Shown: positions 8,162-14,629 of the stretch, piece by piece
Layout: every line of letters begins with the position of its first letter
Position numbering within the stretch: position 1 is the stretch's first letter
NCBI GenBank assembly: GCA_009781115.1
Contig: WQYT01000016.1
Coordinates: 1 to 32,249, forward strand
DNA length: 32,249 nt
Direction: 5' to 3'
Source of the DNA: Coriobacteriia bacterium
GTDB lineage: Bacteria > Actinomycetota > Coriobacteriia > WRKU01 > WQUG01
Position numbers and translations under genes: made by a program
Notes under the pieces: model-generated
Told to the model about the DNA's origin: nothing
The model's database searches: none
The model's input: the letters and a program-made list of their open reading frames with translations, nothing else

Positions 8162-8167
8162 ATTGTA
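8162..8167 (-). promoter_or_regulatory. Possible -10 element for the gshA unit
   Basis: TACAAT reads on the minus strand 35 bases upstream of the gshA ATG. No convincing -35 hexamer sits at 16-18 bases. The site lies just inside the repeat copy that occupies 8199-8336, so that repeat may form the upstream part of the promoter region. Confidence 0.3.
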
Positions 8168-8198
8168 GCCCAGCAAGCGTGAGCAGGGCTGGGGTGGT

Positions 8199-8336
8199 GG
8201 CGCGCCGGGTCGTCGCGCCCTACAAAGCGGATGCCAACCAGAACGCTCACCAGCTGACGCCAGAACAGTCATAAGGCGACAGCTTGCGAATGTTCTGGCT
8301 GGCATCCGCCCCGTAGGGCGCGACGACCCGGCGCGC
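8199..8336. repeat. Dispersed palindromic repeat, copy D (complete inverted element)
   Basis: The left arm 8199-8245 starts GCGCGCCGGGTCGTCGCGCC and continues through ctacaaagcggatgcc. The right arm 8289-8336 is its near-perfect inverse, with GTTCTGGCTGGCATCCGC and then GTAGGGCGCGACGACCCGGC. Each arm is about 46 bases and they enclose a 43-base centre (CTCACCAGCTGACGCCAGAA and following). This is the best-preserved copy and looks like a small non-autonomous palindromic element or a very long hairpin. It sits between the two minus-strand genes gshA and rlmD. Confidence 0.8.
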
Positions 8337-8381
8337 TTCTGCTCGGAGTAGCAATGCCTGCAAAAGGTACCGAAGCTTTTG

Positions 8382-9722
8382 TTACCTGGTCAGGGTGGCG
8401 ACGCATTCGACATGCGCGGTCTGGGGGAAGAGGTCGACGGGTTGCAGGGCGCGCAGCGTGTAGCCGGCTGCGGTGAGCGCCTTCAGGTCGCGGGCCAGGG
8501 TGGCGGGGTCGCAGCTGACGTAGACCAGGCGCGCCGGCGCCAGGCGCAGGATCTCTGTGCGGGCGGCTTCCGAGAGCCCGGCGCGCGGCGGGTCGGTGAC
8601 CAGCGCGTCAGCCGGCGCAATCCCGCCCGTGTCACGCCCGACGTCACCGCCGATGACCTCTGCGCAAAGCCCGGCGCCGCTCAGGTTGCGGCGCAGGTCA
8701 CGCAAGGCGGGACCCGAGGACTCAACTGCGACGAGCGCCCCGGCGCCAGCCGCAAGCGGCAGACTGAAGGTTCCGGCCCCGCAGTAGAGGTCGCAGGCAC
8801 GGTCGCTCCCGTCAACGGCGACCGCGGCAAGGACGTGCGCGACCAGCAGCTCGGCGGCGGCGGTGTTGACCTGGAAAAACGTTGGTGCGCTGATCTTGTA
8901 GTTAAATCCCCCCAGTTCCTCCTCCCAGTATCCGGCGCCGGCCAGAACCTCAACGCCCTTGAACTGGGGCGCAGCGGCCCGGCGTCCAGCGCCCCGTACA
9001 GGCGTCTTTTGCAGGATGCGCACGATGCTTGAGGCCTGCGGGCAGGCGGCCTTCAGCGTGCGCACAACGCGCGCGCGGGGAAAGGGTCCGGGCTCGGTGA
9101 TGCAGGCGACCTCGAAGGCGCCGGTCCGCACAGAGCTGCGCAGGGCGACACGCGACAGGCCAAAGTCTGTCGTCGAGCCCAGGGCATAGCGCAGGGCGCC
9201 AGACACCGCTTTCAGGAGGTTTTTCTGGGGCGCGCAGAAAAGCGGGCAGGCATCCGGGCTGACCAGCTCGCCTGATCCCGCCCGGTGAAAGCCCAGCTCC
9301 AGGCGGCCTTTGTGCAGGCGCGCCTCAAGCTCGATCTTATTGCGATAGCCAAAGTCCGCGTCCGTGCCAATCACGGCGCCCGTGAGGGCCTCGGCATCCT
9401 TAAGGCCCCCGATGCGCGTGGCGGCGTCAACGACCTCGTCACGCTTTGCGGCGCGGGCAGCATCCAGGCTCAGGTGCTGCCACTGGCAGCCGCCGCAGCC
9501 CTCCCAGCCAAAGACCGGGCAGCGCGGGGCGCGCCGTAGCGGGCTCGCTTCGATCAGGTGGCTGATATGCCCCTGCACAAAGCGGGGTTTTTCCTTGTCG
9601 ATCGTGACCTCGGCCACATCGCCCGGGCAGCCGTAGTCAACAAAGGCGATCCGTCCGTCTGCCATCTGCCCGATGGCCGCGCCACCTGCGCTTAAGCGTT
9701 TGAGAGAGAGTATTTCTGGCAT
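8382..9722 (-). CDS. rlmD: 23S rRNA (uracil-5-)-methyltransferase, RumA/RlmD type
   Basis: The enzyme transfers a methyl group from S-adenosylmethionine to C5 of a uridine in RNA. The N-terminal 55 residues resemble a TRAM RNA-binding domain. The iron-sulfur cysteines are visible at C68, C76 and C79 (RCPVFGWEGCGGCQWQHL) with the fourth at C159 (DACPLF). The methyltransferase domain has FFQVN, the SAM loop DLYCGAGTFSLPLA, VTDPPRAGL, and the nucleophile C404 in VYVSCDPATLARDL. The length of 446 residues is normal for the family. The ATG at 9722 is followed by the expected MPEILSLKRLSAGG; the ribosome site is weak. Whether it modifies rRNA (RlmD/RlmCD) or tRNA (TrmA) cannot be settled from sequence, but the Fe-S cysteines favour the RlmD group. 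Confidence 0.87.
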   Translation of the reverse strand: MPEILSLKRLSAGGAAIGQMADGRIAFVDYGCPGDVAEVTIDKEKPRFVQGHISHLIEASPLRRAPRCPVFGWEGCGGCQWQHLSLDAARAAKRDEVVDAATRIGGLKDAEALTGAVIGTDADFGYRNKIELEARLHKGRLELGFHRAGSGELVSPDACPLFCAPQKNLLKAVSGALRYALGSTTDFGLSRVALRSSVRTGAFEVACITEPGPFPRARVVRTLKAACPQASSIVRILQKTPVRGAGRRAAAPQFKGVEVLAGAGYWEEELGGFNYKISAPTFFQVNTAAAELLVAHVLAAVAVDGSDRACDLYCGAGTFSLPLAAGAGALVAVESSGPALRDLRRNLSGAGLCAEVIGGDVGRDTGGIAPADALVTDPPRAGLSEAARTEILRLAPARLVYVSCDPATLARDLKALTAAGYTLRALQPVDLFPQTAHVECVATLTR

Positions 9723-9765
9723 GCACTCATCTTAGCAGACCGCAAGAGACTACTGCGCGGAAAAG

Positions 9766-9774
9766 TGATACTAT
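9766..9774 (+). promoter_or_regulatory. Possible extended -10 promoter of the ferredoxin gene
   Basis: TGATACTAT at 9766-9774 fits an extended -10 (TGN followed by TACTAT), 52 bases before the ferredoxin ATG. The spacer to any -35 shows no clear hexamer, which an extended -10 can tolerate. It lies in the 104-base divergent region between rlmD and the ferredoxin gene. Confidence 0.35.
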
Positions 9775-9826
9775 TACTAAATGATCTGCAAAAGTTTGTC
9801 AGGTAAATCAGAGAGAGGATCCGATC

Positions 9827-10003
9827 ATGTCAGTACCTGTTGTGAATAAAGACCTGTGCACCGCCTGCGGTACCTGCGTTGATGATTGCCCGAACGGTTG
9901 TTATGACCTTGCCGATACCGCGGTGCTTGCCCGCCCCGATGACTGCATCGAGTGCGGTATCTGCGTGGATGATTGCCCCTCCGGCGCCATCACCATGGAC
10001 TAG
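9827..10003 (+). CDS. Small 2[4Fe-4S] ferredoxin
   Basis: A 58-residue protein with two complete cluster motifs. CTACGTCVDDCP is at residues 11-22 and CIECGICVDDCP at 40-51, each C-x2-C-x2-C-x3-CP. These bind two [4Fe-4S] clusters and make a low-potential electron carrier, as in clostridial-type ferredoxins of anaerobes. The start ATG 9827 has AGAGGA about eight bases upstream, and the stop TAG is at 10001-10003. That stop codon is also the first three bases of a large palindrome (10001-10104), which probably terminates the transcript. No redox partner gene is adjacent. It stands alone, divergent from rlmD. An extra cysteine (C25) follows the first motif, as is frequent in these proteins. Confidence 0.93.
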   Translation: MSVPVVNKDLCTACGTCVDDCPNGCYDLADTAVLARPDDCIECGICVDDCPSGAITMD

Positions 10004-10104
10004 ACGAGCCTAAACGTCATCTGACTGCGTTCCCGGCGGGCTTGAGTAGCTTAAGTACGCTACGCCCGCCGGCGCCTTGTCAGATGACGTTTATTTCTCG
10101 TCTA
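10001..10104. terminator. Large three-block palindrome, family 2, copy 1
   Basis: The left blocks are TAGACGAG 10001-10008, AAACGTCATCTGAC 10012-10025 and CGGCGGGC 10034-10041. They pair with GCCCGCCG 10064-10071, GTCAGATGACGTTT 10079-10092 and CTCGTCTA 10097-10104. A small inner stem GTAGC/GCTAC surrounds CTTAAG. The unpaired middle parts tgcgttcc and gcgcctt match those of the palindrome at 29327-29431. It starts on the ferredoxin stop codon, so it is a candidate terminator or mRNA-stabilising structure. Confidence 0.75.
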
Positions 10105-10359
10105 ATGCTTCCCCGCAGATGACGTGCTTTGTTTAATGCGCGCCGCTCTTCGGGGCTTCTGCGAAAAAATCTCGTCGTCTGGATAACGCCCACTCAGATG
10201 ACGTTTATTCTGGCGTCAGCCACAAAGGTAAGGAATAGCAAAGGCTGCGTAGGGCACGACGACCCGGCGTGCCTCCGGTACTGGGCAATGAGCCCGGGTT
10301 CATGCGTAGGCCGCACGGCCTCGGCGTGTCGCCTGTTGCATTTTTTGCGGCAGGAACGC
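10105..10359 (-). repeat. Gene-free stretch holding dispersed repeat copy E
   Basis: CAGATGACGTTTATT from the right arm of the preceding palindrome occurs again at about 10195-10209. TCTGGCGTCAGCC, the inverse tail of repeat family 1, follows. The family-1 core is at 10249-10273 (GTAGGGCACGACGACCCGGC, then gtgcc) and the spacer TCCGGTACTGGGCAATGAGC with CATGCGTAGG continues to about 10320. This is copy A in inverse orientation. A weak hairpin (CCTG..GCA / TGC..CAGG, 10331-10353) follows the lipid-kinase stop codon on the minus strand and may be its terminator. No gene is seen. Confidence 0.65.
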
Positions 10360-11271
10360 TTACCCTCTGGGTACGATGACGCGCAGGGCGTCGGGTACAA
10401 TCCCCACTTCAAAGTGATTGGCAGAGAACACCTCGCCGTCAGTCTGGGCGATCACCGGCGTTTTATCGGGGGTGCTGATATGCACCGTCTTGCAGTCGCA
10501 GCCTTCAAACTCCTTGATAATTTCTTGTTTGGCAATAAGAAGCAGCGGTATGCAGCTGATGAGCTTGAGCCTGCTGACGTCGGCCACAATCGAGCTTGCC
10601 AGCAGGCCGTCGTCAGGCTTTGCCCAGGGGTTGATGCGAAAACCGCCGCCGTAGGTCCGCCCATTGGTCGTGGAGCAGAGCATCACGGCGCGCTCCCGAC
10701 TCGGCCCGTCGTCATAGGCGATGTTGAGCTGAATGGGGTGGGAGTTGCGAAACGCGGTATAGATCAGCGCGCGCAGGTAGAGCGCAAACCCGGCGCTGTT
10801 GGGGCGCTCTTTATACTCGACGGTCTTTGCGACGACCAGCGCGTCCAGCCCCACAGAAAAGCTGCTGAAAAAGAAGCGGTCGTTGCAGGTACCAACGTCA
10901 AAGGAGCGCTCCACTCCCGTTTGTACGACCGGAACGGCGCGGGAGAGCCCTGTGGGAATACCCGTCATGCGCGCGATGTCGTTGCCCGATCCGCTCGGGA
11001 TGATGCCGAGCACCGGGCGCTGGCGCGCCTCGATGCGCATCAGCCCCGTGACAACTTCGCTGATGGTGCCATCCCCGCCGACGACGATCACGCGCGCGGC
11101 CCCCGCCTCCGCGCTCTGTTGCGCCAGCACCGTGGCGTGGCAGGGGGCCTCGGTCACCAGGACCTCAGCATCCTGGTCCTGGCCGACAAAAAGACTGCGC
11201 ACGGTATCGATCAGACGCTCAGTGACGCCATGACGTGCATTCGGGTTAATAATAATACGAGTAGCAGGCAT
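10360..11271 (-). CDS. Diacylglycerol/lipid kinase (DAGK catalytic domain, YegS/BmrU type)
   Basis: A soluble or membrane-associated kinase that phosphorylates diacylglycerol or a related lipid with ATP, feeding phospholipid recycling. The protein of 303 residues starts MPATRIIINPNARHG, typical of the DAGK_cat domain. The nucleotide-binding motif VVGGDGTISEVV has GGDGT at residues 65-69, followed by LGIIPSGSGNDIAR. The C-terminal half has SVGLDALVV, GGGFRINPWAKPDDGLL and QTDGE, as in bacterial DgkB/YegS proteins. I chose the ATG at 11271 because the longer frame begins with a TTG at 11286 without better support; the ATG has a purine-rich GAAAGAGAG upstream. It lies downstream of tRNA-Arg on the same strand with a 156-base gap. 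Exact lipid substrate unknown. Confidence 0.87.
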   Translation of the reverse strand: MPATRIIINPNARHGVTERLIDTVRSLFVGQDQDAEVLVTEAPCHATVLAQQSAEAGAARVIVVGGDGTISEVVTGLMRIEARQRPVLGIIPSGSGNDIARMTGIPTGLSRAVPVVQTGVERSFDVGTCNDRFFFSSFSVGLDALVVAKTVEYKERPNSAGFALYLRALIYTAFRNSHPIQLNIAYDDGPSRERAVMLCSTTNGRTYGGGFRINPWAKPDDGLLASSIVADVSRLKLISCIPLLLIAKQEIIKEFEGCDCKTVHISTPDKTPVIAQTDGEVFSANHFEVGIVPDALRVIVPRG

Positions 11272-11361
11272 ACAACTCTCTTTCAAAGCGGAGCAAGATT
11301 AAACCAGGCAGCGGGCTCCCGGTTCCAGGCGCCGGGATTTCTTCGTAGAAGCCCCGAAGGG

Positions 11362-11394
11362 CAACCCGCGGCGGGCCTGTGCCCGTAAGGGTTG
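11362..11394. terminator. Hairpin between tRNA-Arg and lipid kinase
   Basis: CAACCC 11362-11367 and CGGGC 11372-11376 pair with GCCCG 11381-11385 and GGGTTG 11389-11394. It lies downstream of tRNA-Arg on the minus strand. No T-run follows, so a termination role is only possible. Confidence 0.35.
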
Positions 11395-11427
11395 GCCTGA
11401 GCGGCTTATACGGAGAAAGACCAAGCC

Positions 11428-11504
11428 TGGTGCCCTCAACAGGATTCGAACCTGCGGCCTTCTGCTCCGGAGGCAGACGCTCTATCCATCTGAGCTATGA
11501 GGGC
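11428..11504 (-). tRNA. tRNA-Arg (anticodon CCG)
   Basis: The minus strand folds into a full cloverleaf of 77 bases. The acceptor stem is GCCCTCA/TGAGGGC, the D stem GCTC/GAGC, the anticodon stem TCTGC/GCAGA around loop CTCCGGA (anticodon CCG, reading CGG), the variable loop 5 bases, and the T stem GCAGG/CCTGT around TTCGAAT. The discriminator is A and the CCA end is encoded. Confidence 0.96.
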
Positions 11505-11869
11505 ATATCCGTCAGCTTCTCATTATACGACAAACGTTTCGGGTTGGAATAAGGCGCACCGGGTCGTTGCGTCCTACAAAGCCGCTGTCAGTCAGAGTGT
11601 TCACCAGCTGGCGCCTGCGTCCTTATTCCGGCATGAACAGACAAAACGGCGCCACCTCTTTTGCCTTCTCGTGGCGGGGGTTGTTCTGTCGATACAGCTC
11701 TCAGGGGGGGGTTGACCCCCTTTGGTCTGCTTATCCTGGCGTTAGCTGGAGGGGTTTTGATTGGTAACCGCCCCGTAGGGCGCGACGACCCGGCGCGCCT
11801 TGCTCGGAGTAGCAAGGATAGTGCAGTAAGCAACTCAGATTTTGTTACGTGCGCAGCAAAAATTAGGAC
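11505..11869. repeat. Gene-free stretch with dispersed repeat copy F (two opposed arms)
   Basis: The left arm 11552-11612 carries the core AGGCGCACCGGGTCGTTGCG (then tcctac) and the tail TTCACCAGCTGGCGCC. The right arm around 11735-11799 carries CTGGCGTTAGCTGG and the inverse core GTAGGGCGCGACGACCCGGC at 11775-11794. The arms are separated by about 120 bases, including a G-run (tcaggggggggttgacc). It is the same arrangement as copy D but with a longer, more diverged centre. Small frames crossing it encode nothing recognisable. Confidence 0.65.
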
Positions 11870-11875
11870 TATAAT
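11845..11875 (+). promoter_or_regulatory. Candidate promoter of the DUF285 surface protein
   Basis: A perfect -10 hexamer TATAAT at 11870-11875 lies 78 bases before the ATG. The best -35 is TTACGT at 11845-11850 with a 19-base spacer, which is weak. The local sequence is AT-rich compared with its surroundings. Confidence 0.45.
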
Positions 11876-11953
11876 ATTGAACGGCATGAAAGAAATATAA
11901 AGAGGGGCAGACATTTTTTTGGTGGCTTAAAAGCCACTGGAGAAGGAGGAACG

Positions 11954-14392
11954 ATGGGATTTCGGTCGGTTGCGAAAAAGAGTTCTGTACCCTGGAGGCG
12001 CGCTCTCAATTTTGTGTTGGCGGTCGCAATGGTTTTCAGTTTACTGGGGACGATGGCGCCACAGGCGGCCCCGGCTGCTCCGCTGCCTCCGGTAAAGACT
12101 GCCCGGGTTAACGGTGGCGACTGGGATGCCGGGACTGCTGCTGCGCCCGTGCCCGTGAAAAGCGGTGACACAATCGAGTACAAGATCACCGCAGACGCCC
12201 CGCCCGCTGGCATCCCGATGATGATGCAGGGAAACAGCGACGATGGCCCTGATGCGTCCTGGTGGAACCAGGATACCGGGATTGCGCCGGGTAATTCAAC
12301 GACTCCGGCAATCCAGAAATCACAAGTTGCTACGATTACTTTTGTTAATCTTTCGACTTATCTGACGCCAGATACTGCCGTCGCTCAGTTCCTTGCCGCG
12401 TATCCTTCCTGGAACAGCAAGCCAGTACTGGAAGCCTGGGACGCAACTGAGTCCGACACTTCAGCTAATCCCGACTATGACGCTCAACGTGTTGTTGCCT
12501 GGGCTACTGCCGGTGATACGACAGGCCAATATGATATCTACGTGGGCGGCCAAGGCGGTATCTGGATGAGCGCCTCGCCAAACGCTTCGCATCTGTTTGA
12601 TAGCTTTACCAGTGCGACTTCAATCGATTTTACGAACTTCCATACGAACAAAGCGGTGAATATGAGCTTCATGTTTGCTAACTTTGCCTCCAGCTCAACT
12701 GCACCTTCCGTTTTTGATTTGACTCACTTTGATACGTCGCAAGTCACAGACATGAGTCACATGTTCGACCATTCAGCTGCGCTGCCCAACCTTGATCTGA
12801 CTCATTTTGATACTTCGAAAGTCACAGATATGAGTTTCATGTTTGAAGGCTTTGCCTACGGTTCAATGACGCCGCCAACGCTTGATCTTACTCACTTTGA
12901 CACCTCAAATGTCACAAGTATGCGCGCCATGTTCAATGATTATGCTTTTTATTCAACAACCCCGCCGACTCTTAACTTGACACATTTTGATACCTCCCAA
13001 GTCACCGACATGAGTTCCATGTTTACAAATTTTGCTATATCTTCAACAACTCCTCCAACACTTGATCTGACTCATTTCAATACCGCGCAGGTTACGGATA
13101 TGTCTCATATGTTCTATGGTTTTTCTGATACGCCCGCGACAGCGGTACCAATCTTGGACTTGAGCGCTTTCGATACTTCTAATGTTACAAACATGAGCTA
13201 TATGTTTGCCAATTATGCTACAGGTGCAGTGATCTCGATGCCAAACCCGGGCCTGTCGCCAAATCTTAATCTAAGCACTTTTAACACCGCAAAGGTCACA
13301 GACATGAGTCACATGTTTGATCGCTTTGCTCCTATTTTTACGACGCGTTTCACCTTGGATCTACGCTGGTTTGAGATTGGCGTTGCTGGGGGCGGGACCG
13401 ACGTGTCGTCTATGTTTTCTTCCAGCCAGTGTCTTACAGGGCTTCGTCTTGATAGTGGAGTTTTCAGCAGTGCGACGATTACCGGTTCTGATGCAATGTT
13501 TAATGGCGTACGTACAGATCTTGCGGTTTTTGTGGGGACCACCAGCGATCAGGATTGGATGGAAGGCTTAGCACAACCTCCTTTGGGAGTTATTACTGTT
13601 GCTGGTGCGCCCAGTGGTACGCAGCCTCAGCCTGCTGACTGGCGCAGTGGATGGGTAGCGCCGACGCCGCCCGAGCAGACTCCTTCGCAGCCGGTTACCG
13701 ACGCTGACGCCCAGACGGCCATTGCTGATACGATTCCTGATGGGCTGTCGATAGACGCGGCAACTATCACGGGGACCGAAAGCGCGACTCCGGCTGACGA
13801 CGCTATTACCTGGCAGCGGTCAGGCCAGACCATTACCTGGAGCGTGCCCAACTCGATGCTCCCGGCTGATGTCACTGTTACGGTAGCTGTTGGTGCGGTC
13901 AGCTCAGCACTGCCTGCTGGTACCGTCTTCAAAAATACTGCCCTGGTGGTTGCGGATGCGACCAATTCCACCTACCATGTTCTGGAGGGTACCGTGGGGC
14001 CTGTCGCCACGCTCGCAAACTATACCGTTGAGCATTACTGGGTAGACGCGAAGGGTGTTGCTACGCTTCATAAGTCTGAGGGATTTTCTGGAACGGTGGG
14101 TGATCTTGCGATAGCGCTCCCCGAAGTCTATGCCAACTATACCTACTGCCCCGGCTACTCCCATGGAAGTGATACTGAAGTTACAACAGGTACGATTGCC
14201 GCTGACGGCAGTCTGGTACTCAAATTGTATTACCAGGCGAATTCTGTACCGAAACCCCCTGTGGTTAAGCCGAAGGTTATTCCTTTGCCGCAGACGGGTG
14301 ATGGTGCTTTGCTGATCAGTCAAGTGGTGTTGGTTTATGGCGGAGCGCTGCTGGCGCTTGTCCTGTGGCGCAGGCGCGCCCGGCTTCAATAG
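11954..14392 (+). CDS. Sortase-anchored surface protein with BspA-like DUF285 repeats
   Basis: The protein has 812 residues. It starts with a signal peptide (basic MGFRSVAKKSS..WRR, hydrophobic core NFVLAVAMVFSLLGTM, Ala-rich cleavage region). A segment ending VKSGDTIEYKITAD looks like the first strands of a fimbrial isopeptide/DUF11-like domain. About nine repeats of some 30 residues follow (roughly 205-470) with the pattern LDLTHFDTSQVTDMSHMF, the DUF285/BspA-like repeat. Then come VTDADAQTAIADTIPDGLSI and TITWSVPNSMLPADVTVTV, a MucBP-like domain (YTVEHYWVDAKG..), and the cell-wall sorting signal LPQTG, a membrane helix and RRRAR. It should therefore be covalently attached to peptidoglycan by a sortase not present in the window. 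The ribosome site AAGGAGG before ATG 11954 is strong. The inferred role is host or surface adhesion. Confidence 0.9.
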   Translation: MGFRSVAKKSSVPWRRALNFVLAVAMVFSLLGTMAPQAAPAAPLPPVKTARVNGGDWDAGTAAAPVPVKSGDTIEYKITADAPPAGIPMMMQGNSDDGPDASWWNQDTGIAPGNSTTPAIQKSQVATITFVNLSTYLTPDTAVAQFLAAYPSWNSKPVLEAWDATESDTSANPDYDAQRVVAWATAGDTTGQYDIYVGGQGGIWMSASPNASHLFDSFTSATSIDFTNFHTNKAVNMSFMFANFASSSTAPSVFDLTHFDTSQVTDMSHMFDHSAALPNLDLTHFDTSKVTDMSFMFEGFAYGSMTPPTLDLTHFDTSNVTSMRAMFNDYAFYSTTPPTLNLTHFDTSQVTDMSSMFTNFAISSTTPPTLDLTHFNTAQVTDMSHMFYGFSDTPATAVPILDLSAFDTSNVTNMSYMFANYATGAVISMPNPGLSPNLNLSTFNTAKVTDMSHMFDRFAPIFTTRFTLDLRWFEIGVAGGGTDVSSMFSSSQCLTGLRLDSGVFSSATITGSDAMFNGVRTDLAVFVGTTSDQDWMEGLAQPPLGVITVAGAPSGTQPQPADWRSGWVAPTPPEQTPSQPVTDADAQTAIADTIPDGLSIDAATITGTESATPADDAITWQRSGQTITWSVPNSMLPADVTVTVAVGAVSSALPAGTVFKNTALVVADATNSTYHVLEGTVGPVATLANYTVEHYWVDAKGVATLHKSEGFSGTVGDLAIALPEVYANYTYCPGYSHGSDTEVTTGTIAADGSLVLKLYYQANSVPKPPVVKPKVIPLPQTGDGALLISQVVLVYGGALLALVLWRRRARLQ

Positions 14393-14629
14393 AGCATAAA
14401 GGCACGGTGGCCCCTCGCTCGCCTGAGTAACGGGGGAAACTTGCGGACAGCATCTGTTTTGCGCCTTTCCCGTCGCTTCGGGTGCGATTAGTGCTGATTT
14501 TATGCAATAGGGGGTCGCGTTGACGTGCTGTTGCTTTATACTGGACAAGGTAGATGAAAGCATGCCGGGGCGCTGGCGCCTCTGCAGGGCTTATCATGTC
14601 TTGATGTCGTATATGAACAGGAGGCTGGA
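14393..14629. other. Intergenic region between surface protein and EF-G-like gene
   Basis: GCATAAAGGCAC at about 14394-14405 is partly complementary to GTGCTGATTTTATGC at about 14491-14505. This could close a long structure of about 110 bases after the surface-protein stop codon. TTGACG (14520-14525) and TATACT (14537-14542) occur but are only 11 bases apart, so they do not form a normal promoter. AGGAGG at 14620-14625 is the ribosome site of the next gene. Confidence 0.35.

Noticed and set aside
7246-8274. A 342-codon plus-strand frame
   Set aside because: It is antisense to the GCS2-type ligase and runs into the family-1 repeat.
10129-11388. A 419-codon plus-strand frame
   Set aside because: It is antisense to the well-supported lipid kinase and begins within the repeat region; no domain is seen.
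11497-11914. Small frames upstream of the DUF285 surface protein
   Set aside because: They cross family-1 repeat arms and the tRNA edge and have no domain.
14520-14542. Promoter before the EF-G-like gene (TTGACG and TATACT)
   Set aside because: Spacing of 11 bases is too short for a sigma-70-type promoter.
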